From assembly GCF_022788655.1 (NCBI RefSeq), contig NZ_CP084951.1:2542001-2606000 (forward strand): DNA of 64,000 nucleotides, in the 5' to 3' direction. Positions 25,950 through 33,853 of the stretch are shown here, in pieces. The position numbers and the translations under genes were made by a program. Position 1 is the stretch's first letter; every line of letters begins with the position of its first letter. Under the pieces are notes generated by a model that worked only from the letters and a program-made list of their open reading frames with translations, was not told the origin of the DNA and searched no databases. This DNA comes from Sulfitobacter indolifex. Lineage in GTDB: Bacteria; Pseudomonadota; Alphaproteobacteria; Rhodobacterales; Rhodobacteraceae.

Positions 25950-26608
25950 TGCAACGGCTCGCGGCACTCTTTCTCAGCCTGATGGTGCTGACGGGCCCTG
26001 CCCTGTCGGCCCCCATCGGCGTGCTGATCGAAGAACGCGCGCGCGCAGATTACGCCGACAGCCTGCCCCAAGACGGCGAGTTTGAGATCACGGTCAAGGA
26101 CGCCCCCGCCGACGAGGTGCTCACCCTCGCCGAGTTCTGGATGGACCCGCGCAGCGGCAAGTTTCTGGCCAATGCGGTGCTAGACACAGGTGAGGTGCAG
26201 CGCATCGGCGGCTTTGCCCTTGTGACCATGCCCGTGCCCGTTCCGGTAACCCGCCTGCTGCCGGATGACATCATCATGGAAGACGATTTGGCCATCATGC
26301 GTCTGCCCGTGGGCCGGATTGGTGCCTATGTGATAACCGACGCCGAAGAGGTCATCGGCAAGCAGGTGCGCCGCGTCCTGACGCCGGGCCGCCCGATCCA
26401 AACGCAATCCATCATCCACCCGCTGGTCATCAACCGGGGCGAGCGGGTGGATATCTATTTCAGCGACGGGCTTCTCGCCCTCTCCTCTCCGGGGCGCGCA
26501 CTTGATGACGCGCATGAGGGGCAGGAAATCCGTATCGTTAACCTTGTCAGCAACAAAACGGTCACCGGCATCGCCACCGGCGAAGGGACCGTGGAGATCT
26601 TTCGATGA
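25949..26608 (+). CDS. flgA: P-ring assembly chaperone FlgA
   Basis: Encodes 219 residues with a signal peptide (LAALFLSLMVLTGPALSA) and a C-terminal SAF domain (LPDDIIMEDDLAIMRLPVGRIG, VRRVLTPGRPIQTQSIIHPLVINRGERVDI). FlgA helps FlgI polymerise in the periplasm. Overlaps flgG by 1 base and flgH by 4 bases. Confidence 0.93.
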   Translation: MQRLAALFLSLMVLTGPALSAPIGVLIEERARADYADSLPQDGEFEITVKDAPADEVLTLAEFWMDPRSGKFLANAVLDTGEVQRIGGFALVTMPVPVPVTRLLPDDIIMEDDLAIMRLPVGRIGAYVITDAEEVIGKQVRRVLTPGRPIQTQSIIHPLVINRGERVDIYFSDGLLALSSPGRALDDAHEGQEIRIVNLVSNKTVTGIATGEGTVEIFR

Positions 26609-27375
26609 CCACCGCTTTCGCGCGCCCCTCTGTCTTGATGTTCGGCGCGGCCCTGGCCTTGACCGGCTGCGACACCTCTCCGCATTTTGACCGTGATCCG
26701 CAGCCCTCTCCGATTGTGGTCAGCGGTGAAACCATTCCCGAGGTCGCCCGTGTGCAGGTGCCAATGCCCGCCGTGGCGTTGGAGCCGCCACGCAGGGGCA
26801 GCGCCAAAGCGTCGCTGTTCTCGGCCCGCAGCGAGGCGTTGTTTGCGGACCAGCGTGCCGATGATATCGGTGATATCGTCACGGTCGTGATCTCTATCGA
26901 CGACCGCGCACAATTGCGCAACTCGACAGACCGCGAGCGCGAAGGCGCAAGCTCGATCGGTTTCCCGACATTCTTTGGCTATGGCGCGAAAATTGCCGCA
27001 ATTTTGCCCGGAATCAGCGCAGCCGATCTGCCGAGCGGCGATGTCGTCGAAATCGGCTCGGCGTCCGAGGCAAGCGGCTCTGGCGCCATTTCACGCAACG
27101 AACGGATCGAACTCAAAGTCGCCGCTTTGGTCATCGACAAACTTCCCAACGGCACGGTTGTGGTTGCCGGACGCCAAGAAATCATGGTGAATCAAGAGTT
27201 GCGTGAGCTGCGTATGGCTGGGATCGTGCGCCCTGCCGACATCCGCGACGACAACACGATCTCTTATGACAAGATCGCAGAGGCCCGCATCGCCTATGGG
27301 GGCCGTGGCACGCTTTCGCGCGCGCAAGAGCGCAGTTATGGCGAAGACGCGATGGATGTGATCCTGCCCTATTAA
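26605..27375 (+). CDS. flgH: Flagellar L-ring lipoprotein FlgH
   Basis: Encodes 256 residues with a lipoprotein signal ending in the lipobox LTGC (Cys22). FlgH motifs include LFSARSEALFADQRADDIGDIVTVVI and GTVVVAGRQEIMVNQELRELRMAGIVRPADI. FlgH forms the outer-membrane ring. The stop codon at 27373-27375 is immediately followed by a long inverted repeat that leads into the next gene. Confidence 0.96.
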   Translation: MTTAFARPSVLMFGAALALTGCDTSPHFDRDPQPSPIVVSGETIPEVARVQVPMPAVALEPPRRGSAKASLFSARSEALFADQRADDIGDIVTVVISIDDRAQLRNSTDREREGASSIGFPTFFGYGAKIAAILPGISAADLPSGDVVEIGSASEASGSGAISRNERIELKVAALVIDKLPNGTVVVAGRQEIMVNQELRELRMAGIVRPADIRDDNTISYDKIAEARIAYGGRGTLSRAQERSYGEDAMDVILPY

Positions 27376-27446
27376 TTCCTGACTTCGTCACAATCTGAGA
27401 CCATTGCCGTCGCAATCGACCGTTAAACCTGACGAAAGCTCAGGAA
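27376..27446 (+). promoter_or_regulatory. Structured leader covering the ribosome-binding site of the second fliL-like gene
   Basis: Two 7-bp arms stack into a long stem: TTCCTGA (27376-27382) pairs with TCAGGAA (27440-27446), and TTCGTCA (27384-27390) pairs with TGACGAA (27430-27436). The 39-base loop holds a further hairpin, ATTGC-CGTC-GCAAT (27403-27416). The stem begins right after the flgH stop and includes part of the AGGAAAGG ribosome-binding site (27442-27449) of the gene starting at 27456. It could reduce translation or act in mRNA processing. Confidence 0.6.
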
Positions 27447-27455
27447 AGGTCGAAC

Positions 27456-28058
27456 ATGAAAAAGGCAGCAATCGCATTCGTAGCACTCCCCTTGCTTTGC
27501 ATGGGTGCAGGCTATGGCGCCGGTATGGCCCTTGCCCCTGCCCCAGCCGAAGCGGCGGGAACGGAGTTAGATGAGAACGCCTCCCACGGCGTAGATGACA
27601 CGGTAAAAGACGCCGCCCATGCGCCAGAAAAGGACGCCGGGGCGCATGGCGAAGACGGCGACGCGCATGGCGAGGACGGCGACACCGTTCATGGCGAAAA
27701 CGAAGAGCCGATGGACAGCTATGAGTTGGCCAAAGACCGCACGGTGGTGCGGCTTGGACAGATGACCATCCCTGTCGAGAAGACCAACAGCGTGTCTTAT
27801 GTGGTAGCGGATTTCGCGCTGAAGATGGGATCGCTGGAATTGGCGGAACGCTATCGCCGCGTCGAAGATGCAACGCGGATGCGCGATTCACTTCTGCAAG
27901 CGATGAACCTTGCTGCCGAAAGCGCCGTATTGCGCGGCGTGGCAATCGACAGCGAGGCGCTGTCGCAACTGCTACGTGATCTGATCAGCAAAGAGCATCA
28001 GGGCGTTGACGATGTGATGTTTGTCTCACTTTACAAGCAAGACGTAGCGCGGCTTTAA
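27456..28058 (+). CDS. Second FliL-like protein with His/Asp-rich linker
   Basis: Encodes 200 residues: N-terminal membrane helix (about 4-26), a linker with repeated AHGEDGD units (about 65-85), and a C-terminal domain whose pattern fits FliL (YVVADFALKMGSLELAERYRRVEDATRMRDSLLQ, then VDDVMFVSLYKQDV). The true FliL at 7543-8076 has a similar HGE/HGD-rich linker, which supports paralogy. Its role is unknown, perhaps a second stator-associated protein. It ends the flgF operon, 18 bases from convergent flgD. Confidence 0.7.
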   Translation: MKKAAIAFVALPLLCMGAGYGAGMALAPAPAEAAGTELDENASHGVDDTVKDAAHAPEKDAGAHGEDGDAHGEDGDTVHGENEEPMDSYELAKDRTVVRLGQMTIPVEKTNSVSYVVADFALKMGSLELAERYRRVEDATRMRDSLLQAMNLAAESAVLRGVAIDSEALSQLLRDLISKEHQGVDDVMFVSLYKQDVARL

Positions 28059-28076
28059 CCCGCGCCGCGTGACCGT

Positions 28077-28745
28077 TTATAGAACCGAGCGCACCGTATG
28101 AGAAAGCACCTGCTCTCCGTTATCAAGCTCCAGCTCTGCCCCTTGTCCGGTGAAGTTCACCCGCGTCACCTCAGCGCGGGTCAGTGGGGTTACGCCCACG
28201 TCGTTGCCGCTGACGTCCGTCGCCGTGATCTCAACCCGGAAGGTATCTGGCGGCACGGGCAGACCCACTGAATCTAGCCGGTTCCAATCCACGTCGATCA
28301 CCTTCCCTTCCGCGGTCGAGGGGCCGGGCATCTCGCGGACCAGCGTGCCGTCTTCGGAATAGATGCGGATGGTCACATCCTCCGCCCCGGCGTTGAGTTG
28401 GTAGCTGAGCGGAAATTCGTCCTCGGTCATGCGCACTTGGGACGACGGCACCAAGACATCGCGCCCGATCAACTGCAGGTCCGACATCGCGCCCACGGTG
28501 GACAGCATTGTGCTGATCTGCTCAAGGCTCGCGTTGGTCGCGATGCTTTGCTCAACTTGGGTCAACTGCGCCAATTGCGAGACGAACTGCGTCGAATCCA
28601 CCGGGTTCAGCGGGTCTTGGTTCGAAATCTGGGCCGTCAGCAGGGTGAGGAAGCTGTTGTAGCTTTCTTGAAGCTCGGCAGAGGAGGTCGCCGCCGCCGA
28701 TGTGCTGGTGGTGCTCAGGGTGCTGGCTGTTGTCGCGTCGATCAT
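28077..28745 (-). CDS. flgD: Hook cap protein FlgD
   Basis: Encodes 222 residues with the FlgD N-terminal block SYNSFLTLLTAQISNQDPLNPVDSTQFVSQLAQLTQVEQSI (about 29-70) and a C-terminal FLIG/Tudor-like beta region (VTIRIYSEDGTLVREMPGP, VDWNRLDSVG). FlgD caps the growing hook. 11 bases after fliK in a reverse operon. Confidence 0.95.
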   Translation of the reverse strand: MIDATTASTLSTTSTSAAATSSAELQESYNSFLTLLTAQISNQDPLNPVDSTQFVSQLAQLTQVEQSIATNASLEQISTMLSTVGAMSDLQLIGRDVLVPSSQVRMTEDEFPLSYQLNAGAEDVTIRIYSEDGTLVREMPGPSTAEGKVIDVDWNRLDSVGLPVPPDTFRVEITATDVSGNDVGVTPLTRAEVTRVNFTGQGAELELDNGEQVLSHTVRSVL

Positions 28746-28756
28746 AGTCTCGCCTT

Positions 28757-30082
28757 TCAGGTGAGGATATCCAACTGCCCGGCGATCAAGCTCGGGCTGG
28801 GTGTCGGGGCCAACGGCTGGGCTTCGCTGCCCTGCGGATCATCGGCCTGCGACAAATTCGTTGTAAACTCTGGTCCGTCCTGCTGCCCGCCATTACGGCC
28901 CCGTTCGCCAAAGGTCTGGAAATCAAGGTCGGCATTATCGGCACTGATGCCGCGCGATTGCAGCGCATCTAGCAGCTGATCACGGTCTTGGCGCAGCATG
29001 TTCAAGACCGAAGCACTTTCGGTTGTCATGGCGATCTGCAGTCGCCCCGCCTCACTTCGCACGACTTCAATCTCGATCTCGCCCATACCATAGGGCGAGA
29101 GGGAGAAACGCAACTTGTTGTCGCCTGTGTCGAGACCGCGGATCTGCTGGGCGACGTGCTGGCGCAACTGCTCTTCCGAGGCGGCGGCGGGGTTCGGCGC
29201 CGGCGCGGGCGTTGGCTGCGGCGGGCTCAGGCGAAGCGTCTCTGACTGTGGCGCCTGCGGTGCGGTCAGCGCTGCAACCTCACGCAAAGCCGCCTCGGCT
29301 GCGGGGGCGTTCACACCAGGCTGCGGGGCTTTGCTGTACTCAACAGCTGCGCTAAATTGATCGGCAGCGGCCATGCGGGGGTCTGTAATCCCTGCGCTTG
29401 CATCAATAGACTTGGCGACGGTCGTGCTGGCATCGATTTTAGCGTCGGTGCTGAGCCGTGACATCTGAGCGTCGCCAACCATAGCCACACCGGCTGTTGG
29501 CATTTTCGGGGTCCCTGAAGCAATCTGGGCAAAACCGACCCCCTCGGCCTTAAGCATGTTTGGGACTTGCTGTTCTTGTACCGAGCCCATCGACCCGCGT
29601 GCAATCGCCGGGATCACCGCCGACGCGATACTAAGTTGGCTGCTCGGCGTCGGGATCCGCAAGGCACCGGCAATCTTTTCCTCAAGCGCGGCTTCTAGGG
29701 TCGGGTCTGCCAACTGCCCCACCGCCTCCAATGCGCCGACCCCATCAGGGGGCGCCTCTCCCAGAGATTCGGCAAAGGCCGCGAGTGCGGCTTTGGGCGT
29801 CACCTTGCCGTTGGTTTCTTCCAGTTCGGCAATCGTGTGATCCATTAGGGCCAACAGCCCTTCTGCGGTTTCTGGATCAATCCCTTCGGGCAATGTGTCA
29901 GCCGCGCCATCTGTTTCGGGCGCGGCGGTTTTCGGGGTCTTGATCTGTGGCTGCGGCGCGGTCTCTTGCTTCGCCACGCCCTGCATCAACGCGGTAAAGC
30001 CTTCGACCGCGCCATTCTTCGGCGGTTGCCCGGCAACGGCGGCACCGGATGCCGCAGACGTGGCCTGAAGTTGAGCTATCAT
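28757..30082 (-). CDS. fliK: Hook-length control protein FliK
   Basis: Encodes 441 residues. The N-terminal two-thirds is Ala/Pro/Thr-rich and of low complexity, the usual molecular-ruler part. The C-terminal Flg_hook domain is clear (LRFSLSPYGMGEIEIEVVRSEAGRLQIAM, LRQDRDQLLDALQSRGI). FliK measures the hook and triggers FlhB to switch export. A strong GGAGG site precedes the ATG. In an operon with flgD. Confidence 0.9.
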   Translation of the reverse strand: MIAQLQATSAASGAAVAGQPPKNGAVEGFTALMQGVAKQETAPQPQIKTPKTAAPETDGAADTLPEGIDPETAEGLLALMDHTIAELEETNGKVTPKAALAAFAESLGEAPPDGVGALEAVGQLADPTLEAALEEKIAGALRIPTPSSQLSIASAVIPAIARGSMGSVQEQQVPNMLKAEGVGFAQIASGTPKMPTAGVAMVGDAQMSRLSTDAKIDASTTVAKSIDASAGITDPRMAAADQFSAAVEYSKAPQPGVNAPAAEAALREVAALTAPQAPQSETLRLSPPQPTPAPAPNPAAASEEQLRQHVAQQIRGLDTGDNKLRFSLSPYGMGEIEIEVVRSEAGRLQIAMTTESASVLNMLRQDRDQLLDALQSRGISADNADLDFQTFGERGRNGGQQDGPEFTTNLSQADDPQGSEAQPLAPTPSPSLIAGQLDILT

Positions 30083-30125
30083 CTAACGTCCTCCACCTTG
30101 GGATTCCGAAGGCTCTCTGATTGGA

Positions 30126-30806
30126 TCAGGAGATCCGCACGTTCCCGCGCTGACCTTCAAACGCGCGACGCGCGCTGTGGCCCTCTACCAGAGCCTTCAG
30201 TCGAAGGGTCCACTGATTAAGCGTCACGGGTGACTCTGTCCCGGTGAGCGCCCGGAGCGAAAGCTGTGCGCCTCCTGCCTGTTCAGTGGCAAAAAACGAA
30301 TGACTGTCGACCGGACGGCCCCAGTATTGGCCCAGCACCGCACTCAGCCCCATACGGAAAGCCGCAGGCTCTAGCCCCAGCTTCAGCAGTTCATCCGCTT
30401 CTGCCGCTTGATAGTAAGTCTGGCCCAAAGCATGCAGAACGCTGTCTTCGTCCATCATCGGGAACAGGCCGCGCCCAATGATACCGATCAAGACTTCGCC
30501 CACCAGCGCACCGGCAGCTTGGGAGATGTTTGTGAAATTATTGCTTTTGCGAATAACGACGAGCGAGCCATAAGGCACGTCAGCGTCAAGTTCTTCGGCC
30601 AGAATATCGCCAAGGCAAATGCCCGGGATCGGCTCGATGCAATCTGGCATTGCAACCGGATGACCGGCCCAATCCTGCATCTCGAAAACCGAAGCTTGAA
30701 CCGGGATCAGCGCCCGGATCAGCATATTGAAATGACGGCCATCGGCCGATGAATCCATGTGGCAGGCACCCTTCCAGATGCCACCGATAAGTGAGTTTAC
30801 CTGCAT
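30126..30806 (-). CDS. Unknown protein between motB and fliK
   Basis: Encodes 226 residues from ATG at 30806, which has GAGGCGG in front; a longer frame reaching 30926 lacks such a site. It is a soluble alpha/beta protein with no signal or membrane helix. Visible segments include IEPIPGICLGDILAEELDADVPYGSLVVIRKS and GALVGEVLIGIIGRGLFPMMDEDSV, which do not match a family I know. Its place among motB, fliK and flgD suggests a motility role. 43 bases upstream of fliK, so possibly co-transcribed. Confidence 0.65.
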   Translation of the reverse strand: MQVNSLIGGIWKGACHMDSSADGRHFNMLIRALIPVQASVFEMQDWAGHPVAMPDCIEPIPGICLGDILAEELDADVPYGSLVVIRKSNNFTNISQAAGALVGEVLIGIIGRGLFPMMDEDSVLHALGQTYYQAAEADELLKLGLEPAAFRMGLSAVLGQYWGRPVDSHSFFATEQAGGAQLSLRALTGTESPVTLNQWTLRLKALVEGHSARRAFEGQRGNVRIS

Positions 30807-31033
30807 TTCCGCCTCGTTCAGGACATTCTGTCCATGGTTTATCCAGGCTATTTTTAATAGTTTTTTAGGTGCCTGGTGCTCGTTTATTGCATTAGGTCTA
30901 GATCGCAAGACCTTGACCGTCAACAATTTTACTTGGCAGGAATTTGTTTTTGGGGATCAGCGGCAGGGATGTCGCACTTTTTGCCGCACCTTTGATCGGC
31001 AAAATTGCGCCGATAGCGCCTTGTAAACAAGGC
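30807..31033 (-). other. Gap downstream of motB with small hairpins
   Basis: 227 bases without a convincing gene. Directly after the motB stop is a perfect hairpin GCCTTG-TAAA-CAAGGC (31018-31033), followed by ATCGGC/GCCGAT (30995-31014). Neither has a T-run on the reverse strand. They may be factor-dependent or processing structures at the end of the motB mRNA. The promoter of the 30126-30806 gene should lie in the AT-rich stretch 30840-30900. Confidence 0.4.
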
Positions 31034-31963
31034 TTACTCGGCTTGATAGACCAGACGAATCGAGATGCGACGATTTTCTGCGGCCAAAGGGTCGATCGTG
31101 TTGATCGGCTGGGTGTCTGCCACACCAGAGACGCGCATGAACCGGGCACCGTTGATGCCCGCAGCCATCAACGTGCGGCGTGTCGCATTGGCGCGATCCG
31201 CCGACAATTCCCAATTGGTGTAGCCGTTGTTCGCGCCAAAAGTGGCAGCATCAGTATGGCCAATAATCTCGACCGGCTGGTTTTGCTCTGCAATCACATC
31301 GCCAATGGCCAAAAGCAGTTCACGGGTTTTGGGGGTCACTTCGGCACTGCCCCGGGTAAAGAGCGAGCGTTCGTCTTGATCAAGAACCTGCACCGTCAAC
31401 GCGCCGTTGGATTTCTCCAACCGGACATTGCGCGCCAGATCACTCAGCTCGCCATCCGAAGTGATCCGCTCAGCGATATCCTCGGCCATCCGGTCAATTT
31501 CAGACTTACGACGCTCTGCCTCTTCAACGGCGGCAACTGTGGCCGGATCAGCGGCTGCAGCAGGCTCAGGGGCGTCGGCATATTCGACAACCACCTCTGA
31601 CGGTTTGTCGCGCAGACGGCTGTCGAAGACCATCATCGGATTGTCGCGGCCAAAAGTCGGCTTTTTTACGTTGCCGGTATTGTCGACCGCGCCGGTCATC
31701 ACGCCTGCGGCCATCAGCGGGCGCAGATCAGCCGCCGCATCCGAGGACGACCCGCCATCGGAAATAGTTGGGGTAAAATAGTTCGCCAGGCCGCGCAGCT
31801 TTTCCTCATCCGAGGCCGCGAGGATCCACAGCAGCAGGAAAAACGCCATCATCGCGGTCATAAAGTCCGCGTAGGCCACCTTCCACCCGCCGCCGTGGTG
31901 GGCGTGGCCGCCCTCCGCGTCGTAGCGCTTGATGATGATCAATTCGTTCTTTTTGTCAGCCAT
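31034..31963 (-). CDS. motB: Stator protein MotB
   Basis: Encodes 309 residues: one membrane helix near the N terminus (about 33-50) with the proton-binding Asp33 in YADFMTAMMAFFLLLWIL, and a C-terminal OmpA-like peptidoglycan-binding domain (VEIIGHTDAATFGANNGYTNWELSADRANATRRTL). MotB anchors the proton-driven stator. motA is not adjacent but is 1.9 kb away on the other strand (33854). Confidence 0.95.
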   Translation of the reverse strand: MADKKNELIIIKRYDAEGGHAHHGGGWKVAYADFMTAMMAFFLLLWILAASDEEKLRGLANYFTPTISDGGSSSDAAADLRPLMAAGVMTGAVDNTGNVKKPTFGRDNPMMVFDSRLRDKPSEVVVEYADAPEPAAAADPATVAAVEEAERRKSEIDRMAEDIAERITSDGELSDLARNVRLEKSNGALTVQVLDQDERSLFTRGSAEVTPKTRELLLAIGDVIAEQNQPVEIIGHTDAATFGANNGYTNWELSADRANATRRTLMAAGINGARFMRVSGVADTQPINTIDPLAAENRRISIRLVYQAE

Positions 31964-32005
31964 TACAGGGCCTCTCGACTACGCGAGATCGGGCCGATGG
32001 CCAGA

Positions 32006-32473
32006 TCAGGAAAGCTCTGCGTTGTTGTCCGACTTGTCGCGGCTGTATTTGCCGAGACCGGCGCGCTTGGCGTATTCCGCTTTGCGCTTGGAATAACTTG
32101 GGGCGACCAACGGTGCGTCCGCAGCCAGATTGAACATCACGCGATATTCCGCTTCGGTCAGGCCGTGCTCGGCACCCAAATGACGCTTAAGCATCTTGAA
32201 CCCTTTGCCGCAGCACAGGCAAAAGATCGTGTCGTCGGTCATCGGCTGCTCGCCGGGGGCTGCAGACATCCCCGACGCTTTGGGCGCGATGGGGGTCACG
32301 GTTGCGGGGATATTGGCCAGCGCGGTGACGGCGCTTTCAGCCGGGGACGCGCGCAAACGCTCAACCAAGGTTAAGATATCGTCGATTGTTACATCGCTGC
32401 GGCTCGCGAACCCAGAAACGATGGTCGCAATCGCGGTATCGCTCAGGTTCTGCTTGGGGGTGACATTAGGCAT
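32006..32473 (-). CDS. mucR: MucR/Ros-family zinc-finger regulator
   Basis: Encodes 155 residues. The C-terminal half has the prokaryotic C2H2 finger C85-x2-C88-x9-H98-x4-H103 followed by HGLTEAEYRVMFNLAADAPLVAPSYSKRKAEYAKRAGLGK, the MucR/Ros signature. MucR proteins bind AT-rich promoters and control motility and exopolysaccharide in rhizobia. Finding the gene inside the flagellar cluster suggests local control, possibly at the AT-rich AAGAAT-containing gaps. Strong ribosome-binding site AAGGAAG. Two AAGAATA boxes lie upstream (32565-32585), compatible with self-control. Confidence 0.9.
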   Translation of the reverse strand: MPNVTPKQNLSDTAIATIVSGFASRSDVTIDDILTLVERLRASPAESAVTALANIPATVTPIAPKASGMSAAPGEQPMTDDTIFCLCCGKGFKMLKRHLGAEHGLTEAEYRVMFNLAADAPLVAPSYSKRKAEYAKRAGLGKYSRDKSDNNAELS

Positions 32474-32659
32474 GAAGCAACTTCCTTGTTAAGTTAATCT
32501 TGCCTTCTGCAAGGTTCGCGAAATCCCGAGAGAGGGTCTCGCAAGTGGCGCAGCAAAGATAAATTATTCTTCGCATTTTATTCTTATCACGATTCGAGTT
32601 ATATTTGGAACCCGCACAAGCATTGACAAGCACTTTTCCGCCACATTGTGGAAAATATG
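32474..32659 (-). promoter_or_regulatory. mucR upstream region
   Basis: 186 AT-rich bases between mucR and the end of the gene before it. Two gene-strand AAGAATA boxes lie at 32565-32571 and 32579-32585 (14 bp apart). A hairpin TTTTCCGC-CACATT-GTGGAAAA (32634-32655, one G-U pair) follows the stop of the upstream gene and may end its transcript. Confidence 0.45.
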
Positions 32660-33760
32660 TCATGGCTGCATTTGCGCGACTGTTTTAAAGATGGCGCTTT
32701 TTGGCGCTGGCTCTGAAGCCACGTCGTTGCCGGTTGTCTGCGCGATGATCGTGCTAAACAGCCCTGTCACACCCAGCCCGGCAACCGCGATCAAGGGTAT
32801 ATGCAGCGACTTCCACAGGCTTTTGCGCGGCGCGGGCAACTGCGGCATAAGCGTCGCGGGATCCAGCAGTTCAGGCTCTGGCAGGTCGGGCACATCAATC
32901 GGCGCACCAAACTCGACAAAGATGCCCCTCGGCATGACCGAGACCTTCACCTTGCGCCGCTCACAGCTGTCGCTAAAGCCCGCTGGAAAAAGCTCGGCGG
33001 GAATGTCGATTACCATGTTATCCTTGGGCCGCCATTCCGCTGCGAGCGTGTCGCGCGGGATATAGACCGATGCAAAATCATCACGGAATGCGATGTCACG
33101 GACCAAGGTCGGCACCATCGGCAAGGGTTTATCGGGGGTGGCCGCGATTCGCATCCGCCCTCCGGCAAGCCACATCTCAAGGCTGATGTAGAAACACTCT
33201 CCCGGCTGTACGTCAGCGGAAGGCATATAGCCCTCCGGTGGGCCGGACCGTGTTTTGCGACGCTTGCGCGACCCGACTGGGAAAATCTTGTTGGTGCTGA
33301 CCCGCTGGAATTGATCCAGTTCTGGGCGCTGGCGCATCAGCTCATCGAAATCCAGCCCTTCTTCGCGCGCGAAGTTGTAGTTGATGAGGTAGTCCGCCGC
33401 CGTTTCCTCAAGGGCTTTGCTTTCCTGAATCGCTTTCAGCAGCGCGTTTTCTTCGGAAAACAGCAACCTGCGGCAGGGATGGCCCTCGACCTCAGGGCTC
33501 ACGGCAAAGCTGCCGACCGGGCGATCAAGTATCTCAGAAACCCTGTCGAAAACCGCATGTTCCTCGTCATTATGGAAGACCACGAACTCACAAAGCCCGG
33601 CAGCATCCATGCAAAGCAGCAGCCGCATCTCGCTGGGCCAGCCCTGCACGAGCACCGAAAGCTCGGAAGGATCGACGAAATAGGCGAAGGCATCGGGCTC
33701 TTGCAGAGCGTCGACATCATCCTTCAACTCTTCTTTGACCGAAAAACCACTATTCATCAT
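32660..33760 (-). CDS. Unknown tail-anchored-like protein of the flagellar cluster
   Basis: Encodes 366 residues, mostly soluble, with a single membrane helix near the C terminus (about 325-347, IPLIAVAGLGVTGLFSTIIA) and a short tail. An N-terminal acidic domain is followed by a basic linker (SRKRRKTRSGPPEG, about 170) and a beta-rich domain. No signal peptide. I do not recognise a family. Divergent from motA with 93 bases between, which suggests shared control and perhaps a stator-related role. Confidence 0.65.
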   Translation of the reverse strand: MMNSGFSVKEELKDDVDALQEPDAFAYFVDPSELSVLVQGWPSEMRLLLCMDAAGLCEFVVFHNDEEHAVFDRVSEILDRPVGSFAVSPEVEGHPCRRLLFSEENALLKAIQESKALEETAADYLINYNFAREEGLDFDELMRQRPELDQFQRVSTNKIFPVGSRKRRKTRSGPPEGYMPSADVQPGECFYISLEMWLAGGRMRIAATPDKPLPMVPTLVRDIAFRDDFASVYIPRDTLAAEWRPKDNMVIDIPAELFPAGFSDSCERRKVKVSVMPRGIFVEFGAPIDVPDLPEPELLDPATLMPQLPAPRKSLWKSLHIPLIAVAGLGVTGLFSTIIAQTTGNDVASEPAPKSAIFKTVAQMQP

Positions 33761-33853
33761 AGAAACCCAAGTTCTTTCCTAGATAATACTTGTATAGAGG
33801 CATTCACTCAAGGATAAAGTAAGAATAGTTTATTTTTGGAGGCGTGTGCAGCA
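33761..33853. promoter_or_regulatory. Divergent control region, unknown gene / motA
   Basis: 93 AT-rich bases hold the promoters of both flanking genes. An AAGAATA box lies on the motA strand at 33821-33827, and GGAGG (33838-33842) is a plausible ribosome-binding site for motA at 11 bases from the ATG. No clear -35/-10 pair was assigned. Confidence 0.45.
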
